Shown piece by piece: positions 43,838 to 54,719 of a stretch of 64,000 bases of DNA. Origin of the DNA: Bdellovibrio bacteriovorus (GTDB taxonomy: Bacteria > Bdellovibrionota > Bdellovibrionia > Bdellovibrionales > Bdellovibrionaceae); assembly GCF_025558485.1 (NCBI RefSeq), contig NZ_CP102930.1, forward strand, positions 930,001 through 994,000, given 5' to 3'. The notes beneath the pieces were generated by a model. The model was not told where the DNA came from. It saw only the letters and a list, made by a program, of their open reading frames with translations, and ran no database searches. Each line of letters opens with the position of its first letter. Within the stretch, counting starts at the first letter, position 1. Made by a program: the position numbers and the translations under genes.

Positions 43838-46522
43838 GTGTTAAAAAAGATCCTGCTATTTTTCGTCGCCCTCGGTCTTATTGGCATCCTCAGTGCGTAT
43901 CTAATTATCCAATCTGTAAAATCCGGTTTGCCTCAATTGATCACAGTGAAAGACTATCAGCCTTTGCTGGTAAGCCAGGTCTATGATCGCAACAATAAAA
44001 AAATCGGTGAATTCTTCCGCGAAAGAAGAACCCTTGTTCCTTACGACAAGATCCCAAAAAATCTGGTCAACGCCTTTCTGGCTGCGGAAGATGATCAATT
44101 CTTCTCGCACAAAGGGATCAATCCTCAAGCGATCTTTCGTGCTGCCTTAGCCAATCTCCGTGCGGGCCGCTCGGTGCAAGGGGGGTCCACGATCACTCAG
44201 CAGGTGGCAAAAACATTGTTGCTGTCCTCTGAAAAAACACTGACTCGTAAGTTGCGCGATATTCTTCTGGCGATTGAGATGGAACGCAACCTGAGCAAAG
44301 AAGACATTCTGTTCCTTTACCTAAACCAAATCTATTTCGGTCAGGGTGCTTACGGGGTTGAGCAGGCGGCACAGACTTACTATCGCAAGCCGGTTTCCAA
44401 GCTTACACTTTCCGAAATGGCGATTTTGGCAGGTTTGCCACAGGCCCCTTCCCGCTACAGCCCCGTCAGCAATCCTTTGCGCGCTAAAGAAAGACAGATC
44501 TACGTTCTGCGACGTATGGCCGATGTTGGTTTCGTCAGCAAAGACGAAGCCGAGGCAGCGATCAAGGAACCTGTGAAAGTTTATGTGCGTGAAAACTACG
44601 AAGAGTTCGCACCCTTCTATCTTGAAACGGTCCGCCAGTTGCTGGTAACTCAACTGGGTGAGGACCTTGTTTTGGACAAAGGACTGCGTATTTACACAAG
44701 CCTTGATCTGACCAAACAACAAGCAGCCCAAGAATCTGTTAAAGAAGGTTTGAAGTCCCTGGATAAACGCCAGGGCTATCGTGGTCCGCAAAAAAATATC
44801 TCTGACAACAGCGATATTGAGGACTTCCTGAAAGATGTTCAGAAAAAACTGATCTCTGATTTTACTCCGGAACGCATCATCATGCCGGATGGTAAATTTG
44901 CTGACATCGTCCCGGTGAAAACAGCTCAGGATGCAAAAGAACATCCGCTGCTGCCTCCTTATATCAAAATTAAGGACTCTGTCAGCGGCGTGGTGGAAAA
45001 GATCGACGACGCACAAGGTTTGGTCTATGTGCGCCTGCCAGAAGCCTTTGGCCTGATTGACATCGACACCATGACCTGGGCTCGTAAACCTGATTCTGAA
45101 CAGCGCTGGGATCTGGCTGCCATTAAAAAACCTTCTGAAGCCTTGAAAAAAGGTGACGTGATTCTGGTAAAAGTTGTGGCTGACCAGTTCACTTCAACAC
45201 GACTGCAAGGCCCTCCTAAAAAGAAAGGGGCCCCGGCACCTAATGGACCGGATCTTGGCAAGTTCGTGGGACTTGAGTTGGATCAGGAACCATTGGTGGA
45301 AGGTGCTTTGATTTCTTTCGATCAACAGAATCAGGACGTTCTGGCGATGGTTGGCGGTTCCAGCTTTGCAAAAAGTGAGTTCAACCGCGCCATCCAAGCC
45401 CCTCGCCAAACGGGCTCTGCCTTCAAGGCCATTGTGTATGCTTCGGCTTTGGAAAAAGGCTACAACCCGGCCACTCCGGTGATGGATGCCCCAATTGTCT
45501 ATGAAGAAGGCGGCGCCGCTGCCGATGATTCAGAAGGTCAGGGGGATCTGAAAGTCTGGAAGCCATCCAATCATTCCAAGAGCTTCGGTGGCGATATTCT
45601 GTTCCGCAATGCCTTGGTGAAATCCCTGAATATCCCAACTGTTAAAATTATTGAGGACGTTGGTGTTCCTTGGGCCACTGAATATGCCAGACGCCTGGGT
45701 ATCTACAGCCCACTGAATCCGGATTTCACACTGGCTCTGGGTTCCAGCAGCGTGACTTTGTATGAAATGACAAAAGTGTTCTCTGAATTTGGTCGTTTGG
45801 GGAAAAGACTTTCTCCTCTGCTGATTCACAGAGTGGATGATGCCAACGGAAAAACTTTGCTGAAAACAATTTCTTTGGATGCCCGCTTTGAAAAAGAAAT
45901 CAAATCCATTGATGATGGCTTTGAAGAACGTCGCAAAAGCTACCTTGAGTCTTTAAATGCAGGCAACAAGGAAGAAGATACCCAAAAGAAAGATCCAAAG
46001 AAGGCCAAGCTGGATGACAGCATCTTCTTCCAGGATCAAAACCAACTGATCCGTCCGTCCACAGCGTATGTGATGACAACTCTGTTAAAAGGTGTTGTGG
46101 AAGATCCCGGTGGCACCGGTGGTCGTGCTCGCGCCGTCGGCCGTGAAGTGGCTGGTAAAACAGGTTCCACGAACAACTACTTTGACGCGTGGTTTATCGG
46201 ATACAGTCCTCAGATCTCTACAGGTGTCTGGGTGGGCTTTGACAAAGAAAAGAGTCTTGGCAAGGGCGAGGTCGGTGGACGCTCTGCTTTGCCGATCTGG
46301 GTTGACTACATGAAAGCGGCTCACGAAGGACTTCCTCAGATGACTTTCCCCGTGCCCGACGGTATTGTGTTTGCTAATATCGATAGCGAAACTGGCAAGT
46401 TGGCATCCGCCTCTACCAAAAAAATTATTCGTCAGGCATTCGTGGAAGGCACTGAGCCAACAGCAGCTTCCAACAAGGCTGAAGAAGCCACTGACTTTTA
46501 CAAACAGGATTTCTCTGAATGA
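43838..46522 (+). CDS. mrcA: Class A penicillin-binding protein (PBP1A type)
   Basis: 894 residues from a GTG start with AAAGGAG upstream. TM anchor at about 5-25, then the GT51 glycosyltransferase (AFLAAEDDQFFSHKGINPQA with catalytic Glu, GGSTITQQVAKTLLL, EIFLFLYLNQIYFGQGAYGV-like block). The OB/linker part is followed by the transpeptidase with SxxK at S527 (QTGSAFKAI), SLN (VKSLNIPTVK) and KTG (VAGKTGSTNNYFDAWFIGYS). It makes and cross-links peptidoglycan. Its last bases overlap the uvrA ATG by 4 bp. The symbol is by analogy. Confidence 0.95.
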   Translation: MLKKILLFFVALGLIGILSAYLIIQSVKSGLPQLITVKDYQPLLVSQVYDRNNKKIGEFFRERRTLVPYDKIPKNLVNAFLAAEDDQFFSHKGINPQAIFRAALANLRAGRSVQGGSTITQQVAKTLLLSSEKTLTRKLRDILLAIEMERNLSKEDILFLYLNQIYFGQGAYGVEQAAQTYYRKPVSKLTLSEMAILAGLPQAPSRYSPVSNPLRAKERQIYVLRRMADVGFVSKDEAEAAIKEPVKVYVRENYEEFAPFYLETVRQLLVTQLGEDLVLDKGLRIYTSLDLTKQQAAQESVKEGLKSLDKRQGYRGPQKNISDNSDIEDFLKDVQKKLISDFTPERIIMPDGKFADIVPVKTAQDAKEHPLLPPYIKIKDSVSGVVEKIDDAQGLVYVRLPEAFGLIDIDTMTWARKPDSEQRWDLAAIKKPSEALKKGDVILVKVVADQFTSTRLQGPPKKKGAPAPNGPDLGKFVGLELDQEPLVEGALISFDQQNQDVLAMVGGSSFAKSEFNRAIQAPRQTGSAFKAIVYASALEKGYNPATPVMDAPIVYEEGGAAADDSEGQGDLKVWKPSNHSKSFGGDILFRNALVKSLNIPTVKIIEDVGVPWATEYARRLGIYSPLNPDFTLALGSSSVTLYEMTKVFSEFGRLGKRLSPLLIHRVDDANGKTLLKTISLDARFEKEIKSIDDGFEERRKSYLESLNAGNKEEDTQKKDPKKAKLDDSIFFQDQNQLIRPSTAYVMTTLLKGVVEDPGGTGGRARAVGREVAGKTGSTNNYFDAWFIGYSPQISTGVWVGFDKEKSLGKGEVGGRSALPIWVDYMKAAHEGLPQMTFPVPDGIVFANIDSETGKLASASTKKIIRQAFVEGTEPTAASNKAEEATDFYKQDFSE

Positions 46523-49470
46523 AGGATATTCACCTCTGGGGGGTGAAACAAAACAATCTTAAGAACATTGAGGTCAAGATTCCTGTCGGTTCAATGACAG
46601 TCATCTGTGGCCCTAGTGGTTCCGGGAAATCTTCCCTGGCCTTCGAAACGCTTTTCGCCGAAGGACAGCGCCGCTTTATCGAAAGCATGTCGAATTATGC
46701 CCGACAGTTTTTGAATAAAGCCCCCAAGCCGGATATCGAGGGGATCAACAACATCCCCCCGGCTATCTCGATCGAACAGAAAAACACTGTTAAAAGCTCC
46801 CGCTCCACAGTGGGCACAACGACAGAGATCATCGACTATCTTCGCCTGCTTTACGAAAAAATCGGCAAATCCTATTGCCCGACTCACCACTGCCCCACTG
46901 AAAAAGAAAGCGTCACCGAAGCCACCGATAAAGTGATTAAAAGCTTTACCGGAAAGCGCGGCTACCTGTTGGTGGAAATCAATGGCGAAGGTCGCGTGGC
47001 TGAAGGCAAGAAACTTCACTCTTTGCTTTTACAGGATGGTTATCTGCGCATCTATATTCCCAAAGTTGCAGAGACCTCAAAAAAAGCACCTGCGACCAAG
47101 GCGGCCGGAAAAAAGAAGGCTGCAAAAAAAGTCTCAAAAAAAATTGAAGTCGAAGCCGCTCCGATTCCTAGCTCAGCCAATGGAACAACCACAGAAGAGA
47201 TGGGCACTGTCGTGGAAATCGGCGATGCTGCTGCCATCAAAAAAGGCCTCCCAAAAGAGACCTTCTATCTGGTGATTGACCGTATGAGCTTTAACGAAGA
47301 TGAACGCGGTCGTATTGCGGATTCTTTGACTCAGGCCTATGACGCCAGTATCAAATACAATACAAATCTGATCACTCGCAGAGCCACCATTCTTTCTACA
47401 GATGGCCAGCGCCTGCAAGTCAGTGAAGAGGCTTCATGCCCAGTGTGTGGATACACTCCGCCACCACTAAGCTCGAAACTTTTTAGTTTTAATTCTCCGA
47501 TCGGGGCCTGCCAAACCTGCAAGGGCTTCGGCAACATTCTGGATATTGACGAAGAAAAGGTGATCCCGAATCCGTCTTTAAGTTTGGCCCAAGGCGCCCT
47601 AAGTCCATTCTGGATGCCCAGCGCAGCTCACGAAAAAAAGCAACTTTTGGCTTACTGTAAGAAGGCCAAAATTGACCCGCACACGCCATGGAAGGATCTT
47701 CCCAAGGCTCACCGTGATGTGATCTGGAATGGAAACAAGGACTTCTTCGGTGTACGCGGTCTGTTTGAATATCTGGATCAGATTAAATACAAGATGCATG
47801 TTCGCGTCTTTATTTCCCGCTTCCGCAGTCCGTTCCAGTGCCCCACCTGCAAGGGGGCCAGACTAAGACCTGAAGCCAATCACGTTCTGATTTCCAATGC
47901 GAATATCAATGAACTTTCCAATATGACCATTGAAGACCTCAATACGTTCTTCCAAAAACTGGAAGTGACGCCTTATCAACAAGAGGTGGCCGGGGAAGTT
48001 CTTAAGCAGGTTCGTTCCCGTTTGGAATTCCTGATGCGTGTCGGAGTTCATTATCTTTCCTTGGGACGTGAAACCCGCACCCTTTCTGGCGGGGAATATC
48101 AGCGTTTGATTCTGGCAAACCAACTAGGCATGGGCCTGTCACAAGCGCTGTATGTACTGGATGAACCGACCGTTGGACTTCATCCACGCGATAACGATCG
48201 CCTGATTTCCATTCTGAAAGACCTTAAAGAGCTGGGCAATACTCTTGTGATCGTTGAACACGATCACGACGTGATTAAAGCCAGTGAAAATATCATCGAG
48301 ATGGGACCTGGTTCCGGCTATCTGGGTGGTGAGGTTGTTTATTCCGGCCCGACAGACAAGTTCTATAACTTTGAAAAATCCAATACAGTTCCATATCTGA
48401 AGCCTTCTAAAAGTGGTCTGCCACTAAGAGCTGTTCGCCCTGTGGATGTGGATAACTATAAAGTTAAGATCGAACTTAAGGGTGCCAAGGGGCATAATTT
48501 AAAAAATCTGGATATCGTGATTCCATTGAACCGACTGGTGACTGTCACGGGCGTCAGCGGTTCAGGAAAATCCACTTTGATTTCCAAAACTCTGTATCCG
48601 GCTTTGGCGCGGGCTTTGGATATTGAATACCTTCCATCGCAAGAATACGCCGGGCTGGATGGCGTGGAAAACATCAAAAACGTTTTGTTGATTGACCAGT
48701 CCCCGATTGGTAAATCCGCGCGAAGCTCGCCGATCACTTATTTGAAGGCCTTTGATGCCATTCGCTCTATCATGGCGACCACTCCTGAATCTCAAAGCCG
48801 CGGTTATACCGCAGGGACTTTCAGTTTGAATGTCGATGGCGGTCGCTGCCCGGCATGTAAGGGCACTGGTTATGAAGAAATCGACATGATGTTCATGGAT
48901 AACGTCGTTATTCCATGTGATGTCTGCGATGGCAAAAAGTACCGTCCGGAGATTCTGGAGATTCAGTATAAAAACAAGAATATCCACGAAATTCTTTCCA
49001 TGACCGTGAACGAAGCCATGAATTTCTTTGTGGCTCATCCGAATATCCGCAAACCTTTAAGTGTTCTGAAAGAAGTGGGTCTGGATTATCTGCAACTGGG
49101 CCAACCAGCCAGCTCTTTAAGCGGCGGGGAATCCCAGCGCTTGAAGATCGCCAAAGAGCTGTCTCAGGTCCAACAGAAATCGACTTTATACATTCTGGAT
49201 GAGCCCACAACGGGTCTGCACTTCCGCGAGGTCGAATTGCTTATGAAAGTCTTAAGCAAGCTGATTGAAACCGGCGGCAGTGTCGTGGTGGTAGAGCATA
49301 ATTTGGACGTCATTCGCGGATCTGATTATATTATTGACCTCGGCCCCGAAGCGGGTAAAAAAGGCGGAAACATCGTGGCAACGGGCACTCCGGACGACAT
49401 CATGAAAGTGAAAAAGAGTCTGACAGGCCAATACCTCAAACGATACGTTGAAAGCCACAAGAGCTCATAA
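46519..49470 (+). CDS. uvrA: UvrA excinuclease subunit with a Lys/Ala-rich insertion
   Basis: 983 residues (about 940 usual). Two ABC modules: Walker A GPSGSGKSS (about 32) and GVSGSGKST (about 682), signatures TLSGGEYQRLILANQLG and SLSGGESQRLKIAKELS, and Walker B VLDEPTVGLH and ILDEPTTGLHF. Zinc modules CPVCGY/CQTCKG, CPTCKG and CPACKG/CDVCDG are present. Residues about 184-225 are a low-complexity, AK-rich tract (KKAPATKAAGKKKAAKKVSK) in the UvrB-binding region, not part of the usual protein. It detects bulky DNA lesions with UvrB. Confidence 0.96.
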   Translation: MKDIHLWGVKQNNLKNIEVKIPVGSMTVICGPSGSGKSSLAFETLFAEGQRRFIESMSNYARQFLNKAPKPDIEGINNIPPAISIEQKNTVKSSRSTVGTTTEIIDYLRLLYEKIGKSYCPTHHCPTEKESVTEATDKVIKSFTGKRGYLLVEINGEGRVAEGKKLHSLLLQDGYLRIYIPKVAETSKKAPATKAAGKKKAAKKVSKKIEVEAAPIPSSANGTTTEEMGTVVEIGDAAAIKKGLPKETFYLVIDRMSFNEDERGRIADSLTQAYDASIKYNTNLITRRATILSTDGQRLQVSEEASCPVCGYTPPPLSSKLFSFNSPIGACQTCKGFGNILDIDEEKVIPNPSLSLAQGALSPFWMPSAAHEKKQLLAYCKKAKIDPHTPWKDLPKAHRDVIWNGNKDFFGVRGLFEYLDQIKYKMHVRVFISRFRSPFQCPTCKGARLRPEANHVLISNANINELSNMTIEDLNTFFQKLEVTPYQQEVAGEVLKQVRSRLEFLMRVGVHYLSLGRETRTLSGGEYQRLILANQLGMGLSQALYVLDEPTVGLHPRDNDRLISILKDLKELGNTLVIVEHDHDVIKASENIIEMGPGSGYLGGEVVYSGPTDKFYNFEKSNTVPYLKPSKSGLPLRAVRPVDVDNYKVKIELKGAKGHNLKNLDIVIPLNRLVTVTGVSGSGKSTLISKTLYPALARALDIEYLPSQEYAGLDGVENIKNVLLIDQSPIGKSARSSPITYLKAFDAIRSIMATTPESQSRGYTAGTFSLNVDGGRCPACKGTGYEEIDMMFMDNVVIPCDVCDGKKYRPEILEIQYKNKNIHEILSMTVNEAMNFFVAHPNIRKPLSVLKEVGLDYLQLGQPASSLSGGESQRLKIAKELSQVQQKSTLYILDEPTTGLHFREVELLMKVLSKLIETGGSVVVVEHNLDVIRGSDYIIDLGPEAGKKGGNIVATGTPDDIMKVKKSLTGQYLKRYVESHKSS

Positions 49471-49486
49471 AACTGGAAAAACATAG

Positions 49487-51208
49487 ATGCTACTAGCACA
49501 AATTAAGAAAATTCTTGGCGAACTGAAACCTCACAAAAGACTTATCATCATTGTTGCAGTTGCCGGGATTATTCATGCGGCGGCGTACAGCCAGCTGGCC
49601 TATATGATCAAGCCTCTTTTCGACAATCTGGCGGGGGCCGAATTCAACCAAGTGATGCATCTGGTTCCCTATGCGCTGGGCCTTTCCCTGGCAGCAGCCA
49701 TCGGGCGCTATTTCCATATCTATTTAATGAACTATGTTGCCGAGTGCGTGGTGCAGGGGATTCGCCAAAAGCTGCAACAAAAGTTTATGCGCCTGAATCT
49801 TTCCTTCCACAATAATTTCACGACCGGATCTGGCGGCTTGATCAGCCGTATTCTGAATGACATCAATGTGATTCAGGATGGCCTGCGTATGGTAGCGGAT
49901 ATTTTTCTGCACCCGTTGCTTTTTGTGGCTCTTATTTACAACCTGCTTCGTATCGACTGGAAGCTGACTCTGGCTATTTTGCTTTTGGTTCCGGTTATCG
50001 GTGCTTTCCTAAAAAATATCTCCCGCAGCTTGCGCAAGTATGTGCCTATGGGGCAGGAAGTTCTGGAAAAAATGACCTCCACCATCAAGGAAAGTCTGGA
50101 TGGCGTTCGCATCATTCAGTCCTTCAATCTTGAAAAAGTCATGGCCGATCGCCTGACTGATGAATCCAAGGATTATCTAGCAGCCCGTAAACTGGTGCAT
50201 GCACGCACGGAAGCAATGGGACCTGTCACAGAGCTTTTGGCGTCAGCAATCTTCATGTCAGTTCTTTTGTATTCCACTTATGAAGTGTCCCAAGGCCGGG
50301 CAACCCCGGGAACATTCGTCGGCTTTATCACGTCTTTGCTGATGATTAATCAGCCTATCAAGAAGTTCCAGGAATCTTACTTGCGTATTCAGCAGGTGGT
50401 CATCGCCTCTGAACGCGTATTCAGCATTATTGACTCCGACCAGGAAGTTCCAGAAAGTCAGGCGAATAAACCGTTCCCTGCTCAATGGGAAAAGCTTGTT
50501 TATAAAGACGTTAAGTTTGGCTATGGCAAAGAGATGATCCTTAAAGGTATCAACCTTGAGATCAAACGCGGTGAAGTCATCGCTTTGGTCGGAGCCAGTG
50601 GAAGTGGCAAATCAACCATCGTCAACTTGCTGGAAAGATTCTTCGATGCTTCCAGCGGTGATATCCTGATCGACAACACGAATATTCTGGATATCAATCT
50701 GAAGGACCTGCGCCGCAATGTTGCCCTGGTGACTCAGGACGTTTTCCTGTTCAGCGATACGATCGAAAAGAATATCCAGGCTGGGAACTTTGACCGCTCC
50801 CCAGCAGACATTCCAAGAATGGCAAAGCTTGCCAATGCCGATGAGTTCATCATGAAAACACCGAACGGATACCAAACCCGTGTCGGAGACCGCGGAAACC
50901 TTCTTTCCGGTGGAGAAAAGCAGCGTATCAGCATTGCGCGTGCGATGTTCAAAGATGCGCCTATTCTGATTCTGGATGAAGCAACCAGCGCCTTGGATAC
51001 TGCCAGTGAGATCGAGGTTCAAAAGGGCATTGACCATCTGATGGAAGGCCGTACGGCCATTGTCATCGCTCACAGATTATCGACCATCCAAAAAGCCGAT
51101 AAGATCGTTGTTCTGAAAGACGGAAATATCGTTGAAATTGGAAGTCACCAAAGCCTACTTACTCAGGAAGGCGAATACTTCCGCTTCCACAGTTTACAAC
51201 ACACTTAA
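49487..51208 (+). CDS. msbA: MsbA-like lipid A/lipid ABC exporter
   Basis: 573 residues, full half-transporter. Six TM helices in about 20-300, then an ATPase with Walker A GASGSGKST, Q-loop VTQDVFLFSDTI, signature NLLSGGEKQRISIARAMF, Walker B PILILDEATSALDT and H-loop IAHRLSTI. It works as a homodimer flipping lipid A-core in the inner membrane. Other lipid or peptide exporters have the same layout, so the substrate is inferred. Sixteen bp after uvrA and 20 bp before the MscS-like gene. Confidence 0.85.
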   Translation: MLLAQIKKILGELKPHKRLIIIVAVAGIIHAAAYSQLAYMIKPLFDNLAGAEFNQVMHLVPYALGLSLAAAIGRYFHIYLMNYVAECVVQGIRQKLQQKFMRLNLSFHNNFTTGSGGLISRILNDINVIQDGLRMVADIFLHPLLFVALIYNLLRIDWKLTLAILLLVPVIGAFLKNISRSLRKYVPMGQEVLEKMTSTIKESLDGVRIIQSFNLEKVMADRLTDESKDYLAARKLVHARTEAMGPVTELLASAIFMSVLLYSTYEVSQGRATPGTFVGFITSLLMINQPIKKFQESYLRIQQVVIASERVFSIIDSDQEVPESQANKPFPAQWEKLVYKDVKFGYGKEMILKGINLEIKRGEVIALVGASGSGKSTIVNLLERFFDASSGDILIDNTNILDINLKDLRRNVALVTQDVFLFSDTIEKNIQAGNFDRSPADIPRMAKLANADEFIMKTPNGYQTRVGDRGNLLSGGEKQRISIARAMFKDAPILILDEATSALDTASEIEVQKGIDHLMEGRTAIVIAHRLSTIQKADKIVVLKDGNIVEIGSHQSLLTQEGEYFRFHSLQHT

Positions 51209-51228
51209 TTCTATGATTTAAATAAAGT

Positions 51229-51822
51229 ATGCCTACTTTATTTGAATCAGAACTTAGCACCGCCCTTATCCACGCTGGTATCGCCACAGTTGTTATGATT
51301 GTGGCCCTTTCCCTGATGGGATGGTTTTTCCCGTGGCTTCAATTGAAAGTCATGGCCCTTCGTGATGGCCGTATTCGTCCTTTGAAGTTTCATAATTTTG
51401 AAATCGTCACAGCACAAGCCATGGTGTCCGGCATCTGCGGTCTGCTGAAAGCCATCCGGGTCGTGGCTACTTTGCTGGTGCTTTATTTCTATTTTTCCCT
51501 GGTGTTAGGCTTTTTCCCGGAAACCCAGTATCTGTCCGAGAATATGCTTCAGTACATCTTAACGCCACTGAAGGAAGTCTTTAAAACCATTCTGGACTAC
51601 ATTCCCAAGGCCTTCTATATCGTCATTATTATCTTCGTAATGCGCTATGTTCTGAAGATCATCCGCATGTTCTTTCAGCGTATCGAAAGTGGTTATCTGA
51701 AGATCGAAGGTTTCCATGCTGAATGGGCCAAGCCGACGTACAAGCTGGTTCGCATTCTGGTCTTTGCTTTTACTTTGATTATTATCTTCCCACATCTGCC
51801 GGGCTCAAGCTCTCCGGCTTTT
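51229..51822 (+). pseudogene. MscS-family channel, N-terminal part only
   Basis: 198 codons with several TM segments (about 12-36, 70-95, 125-147, 176-190) ending FTLIIIFPHLPGSSSPAF. In longer MscS relatives this leads straight into the pore helix and the cytoplasmic vestibule. These are missing. At 51823 the sequence switches, in frame, to a stretch like ActC and soon to glnE. The composite frame ends at 51963. Confidence 0.8.
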
Positions 51823-51879
51823 ATCGTATCCTTCGACTTCGCGGTTTCTAACTTGCCTGGTTGGCATACCACGATCTTC
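51823..51879 (+). pseudogene. actC: Scrap resembling ActC/NrfD-type membrane protein
   Basis: Nineteen codons, IVSFDFAVSNLPGWHTTIF. I recognise this as the conserved segment of the alternative complex III subunit ActC (family continues PPYFVAGAI). The next bases are already glnE. No other part of act genes lies in the window. It parallels the rpoC scrap at 4785-4858. Confidence 0.72.
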
Positions 51880-54044
51880 TTCTGCGTCATACTTTTTCGC
51901 ATTGTTTTCCCGATCACAATGTCGCTCTTTTTGCCCTTGGAAAACTGGGCTCTTCCGAGTTGAATCTAAGTTCCGATGTGGACCTGCTGATTGTCAGTCA
52001 GGATGAATCCGTCAATGCCCTGCCCGGCTTAAGGCGTTTTCAAAAAATCCTTTCTGAAAGAACCGCACTGGGTTTTGTTTTTCGCGTGGATTTCGATCTG
52101 CGTCCCGGCGGTAAACAGGGGCCTCTGGTTCCAACACTGGATCAATTTAAAGACTACTACGGAAATTATGGCGAAACCTGGGAACGACTGGCGTTTGTCC
52201 GTCTGCGCCCCCTGGCCGGAAATGAATCCTTGCAGAAAGATGTTCTGGAATTCGCACACAAGTTCTCTTTCCGCAAGCATCTGGATTTCACTCTGCTGGA
52301 GGATTTAAAAACTCTGCGATCGAAAATTCAGGGTCATTATTGGGGCCGGTCGCAGAACGAAGTGACTGATCTAAAGCTGGGTGTCGGCGGAATTCGTGAT
52401 GTGGAACTTTTTACTCATGCCCTGCAAGTGATCCACGGCGGCCGGGATAACAGCCTGCAAGTGCGCGGCACCACCGAGGCTTTGCTTTTATTAGAAATGA
52501 AGGAACTGCTTCCCAAAGAAGAAGCGCAGTTTTTAAGAGCCCATTACTGGAACCTGCGTCGTCTGGAAAACTATGTACAGGCCCTGAACGACGAACAAAC
52601 CCATCTTTTACGGCTGGACGAAGTCCATCCTGACTTCGTAACTGCCGCCCTGACAACGTTGCATTTTGATATGCTTCGCTGTGATTCCATTGTGAAAAGC
52701 CTGCTGGGTGAGGCTCCAAAAGAAAGTTCGCTGGAAGATGAACTTAAAAACTCCGGCCTTCCTGATGAGGATCTTCAAGAGCTGTGGAATGAAATTCTGG
52801 ATCAGGAGGTTCTTTCACGCAATAAAGGCCGTGATGAAATTTCCCGGAAGGCTTTTCTGGCGGCTTTCTTTGAAACCCTGAAAGAACAAAAGGGCGACCT
52901 GCGCCGGGGCCTGTTGCTGCTGAAGGATTTCATCCGCAGCACTCGCGCCAAAGCCAGTTTTTTTAGTCTGCTTCTGCGCGAAAAGACCCTGATGCAGGAA
53001 CTGGGATGGTTGTTCGGCCATTCCCCTTATCTGTCTCGCATTCTGTGCAACCGGCCGGAGCTGCTGGACAGCTTTGTCTATCGCTCACAGAACGATCACT
53101 CTGACGACCTGGGCGCGCTACTGGAAGAGCTGGCTGAAAAAAAACTGCTGTCAGAAGTGATCAATGGCAGTGAATACCTGCGCGAAAAGAATCTTGCCCA
53201 ACTGACGCAGAATCTGACCTCCACGGCGGATTCCATCGTCAATGCGTTGTTAGCTGCCTTAAAGAAAGACTTCCCTTCGGATTTGCGCATTCTTGCCTTG
53301 GGAAAATGGGGCGGACGTGAACTGGGTTTCCGCAGTGATCTGGATTTTATTTTCGTTCTGAATCACGAACCCGGTGAAAATGATTTTAAGCTGGCCAAAC
53401 GCTTTATCACCCGCCTGACTGAAAATCATCGCGGTGGAAATATCTATTCCATTGATATGCGTCTGCGCCCCTCCGGGAAAGCCGGCCCTTTGATCATCCG
53501 TGAAGAAGATCTGAACAGCTATCTGAATTTGGAAGCCGCAGCCTGGGAACGGCAGGCTTACCTAAAAGCCCGCTGGGTGGATAACAATTCACTGATGCAG
53601 AATGATTTTGTTCAGCGCGGGCTTTCCGCAGATGAACTTCTCGAACTTGACCGCATTCGTCTGCAACTGATCTCCGCCAGCAACGAGCTCAACTTAAAGT
53701 ACAGCGAAGGCGGACTGGTTGATCTGGAACTGGCAGCACAAACGGCTCTTTTGCAGAATAGAAAAACTCCGGCCTCTTCTTCAACGGAGCACTTCCTTCT
53801 TGCGATGGGAGCCAAAGGAGGCCCGCTAAGTCGAAATTATGACAGATTGCGACAAATCGAGCAGATGCTACAACTGGTTGCGTCAGAATCTCTCGCGGAA
53901 CTGAGGCTAAATCATGAGTCCTTTCAAGCTCTTGCCTTGGCGCTCCATGCGACTCCGTCTGAACTTTTCAAAGAGGCTCAAGAGCTTCTTTCCCAGAATA
54001 TCACCATTTTGAAGGAACTTGACCCTCGCCGGCAGCCTCACTAA
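51877..54044 (+). pseudogene. glnE: Glutamine synthetase adenylyltransferase GlnE lacking its N-terminus
   Basis: About 720 residues of GlnE (about 900-950 usual). Both nucleotidyltransferase modules keep their active sites: GKLGSSELNLSSDVDLLIV (N-terminal, deadenylating) and GKWGGRELGFRSDLDFIFVL (C-terminal, adenylating). The linker and GlnD-UR-type helical domains lie between. The first roughly 150 residues are lost at the break near 51877. The TTG at 51861 lies in foreign sequence and is not a credible start. GlnE tunes glutamine synthetase activity by AMP addition and removal. Confidence 0.9.
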
Positions 54045-54079
54045 TAGTGAAGGGGTTGGACAAAAGTCAGGAGACAATA

Positions 54080-54715
54080 ATGTCGAAGAATATCGATGTT
54101 AAAAAGGTATTTTGGATCTACCTTTTTGCATTCTTGCTCGCAGCTTTTAGCTTCCGTGCAGATGCCAAGACCGATTCCAAGGCAAAGACTACGAAGAAGG
54201 GAAAAGACATGATCGCAGTATTTGAGACAAACAAAGGAACTTTCAAAGTTAAGCTATTTAACGACAAAGCTCCTAAGACAGTGGAAAACTTCGTAGGTTT
54301 GGCTGAAGGCACTAAAGAGTGGACTGATCCTAAAACTGGCGAAAAAGTAAAAAAACCTTTCTATAACGGTCTTACTTTCCACCGCGTGATCAAAGATTTC
54401 ATGATTCAAGGTGGTTGCCCACTTGGAACTGGCACCGGCGGCCCAGGCTACCGTTTTGAAGATGAGTTCCCTGCTGGCGCTCCGAAACACGACAAACCAG
54501 GCATCCTTTCCATGGCGAACGCGGGTCCTAACACAAATGGTTCCCAGTTCTTCGTAACAACTGTTCCAACTCCTTGGTTGGATGGCCGTCACACAGTGTT
54601 CGGTGAAGTTGTTGAAGGTATGGACGTAGTTAAATCCATCGAAAACTCCAAAACAGGAGCCATGGATCGTCCCGCTGAACCAATTGTTATCAAAACACTG
54701 ACAATCCAAAAGTAA
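54080..54715 (+). CDS. ppiA: Cyclophilin-type peptidyl-prolyl isomerase, exported
   Basis: 211 residues from the ATG at 54080 (AGGAG seven bases upstream). A hydrophobic segment at about 8-28 ([20 protein letters not shown]) acts as signal or anchor. The cyclophilin core follows from about 45: [54 protein letters not shown] and [13 protein letters not shown], with the catalytic Arg in FHRV. It speeds proline isomerisation in exported proteins. The hydrophobic residues used for cyclosporin binding are mostly kept. Confidence 0.93.
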   Translation: MSKNIDVKKVFWIYLFAFLLAAFSFRADAKTDSKAKTTKKGKDMIAVFETNKGTFKVKLFNDKAPKTVENFVGLAEGTKEWTDPKTGEKVKKPFYNGLTFHRVIKDFMIQGGCPLGTGTGGPGYRFEDEFPAGAPKHDKPGILSMANAGPNTNGSQFFVTTVPTPWLDGRHTVFGEVVEGMDVVKSIENSKTGAMDRPAEPIVIKTLTIQK

Positions 54716-54719
54716 TACC

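Noticed and set aside
51861..51879. TTG at 51861 as true start of a shorter glnE
   Set aside because: The first six codons overlap the actC-like scrap in another frame and there is no ribosome site, so it is an accident of the junction.
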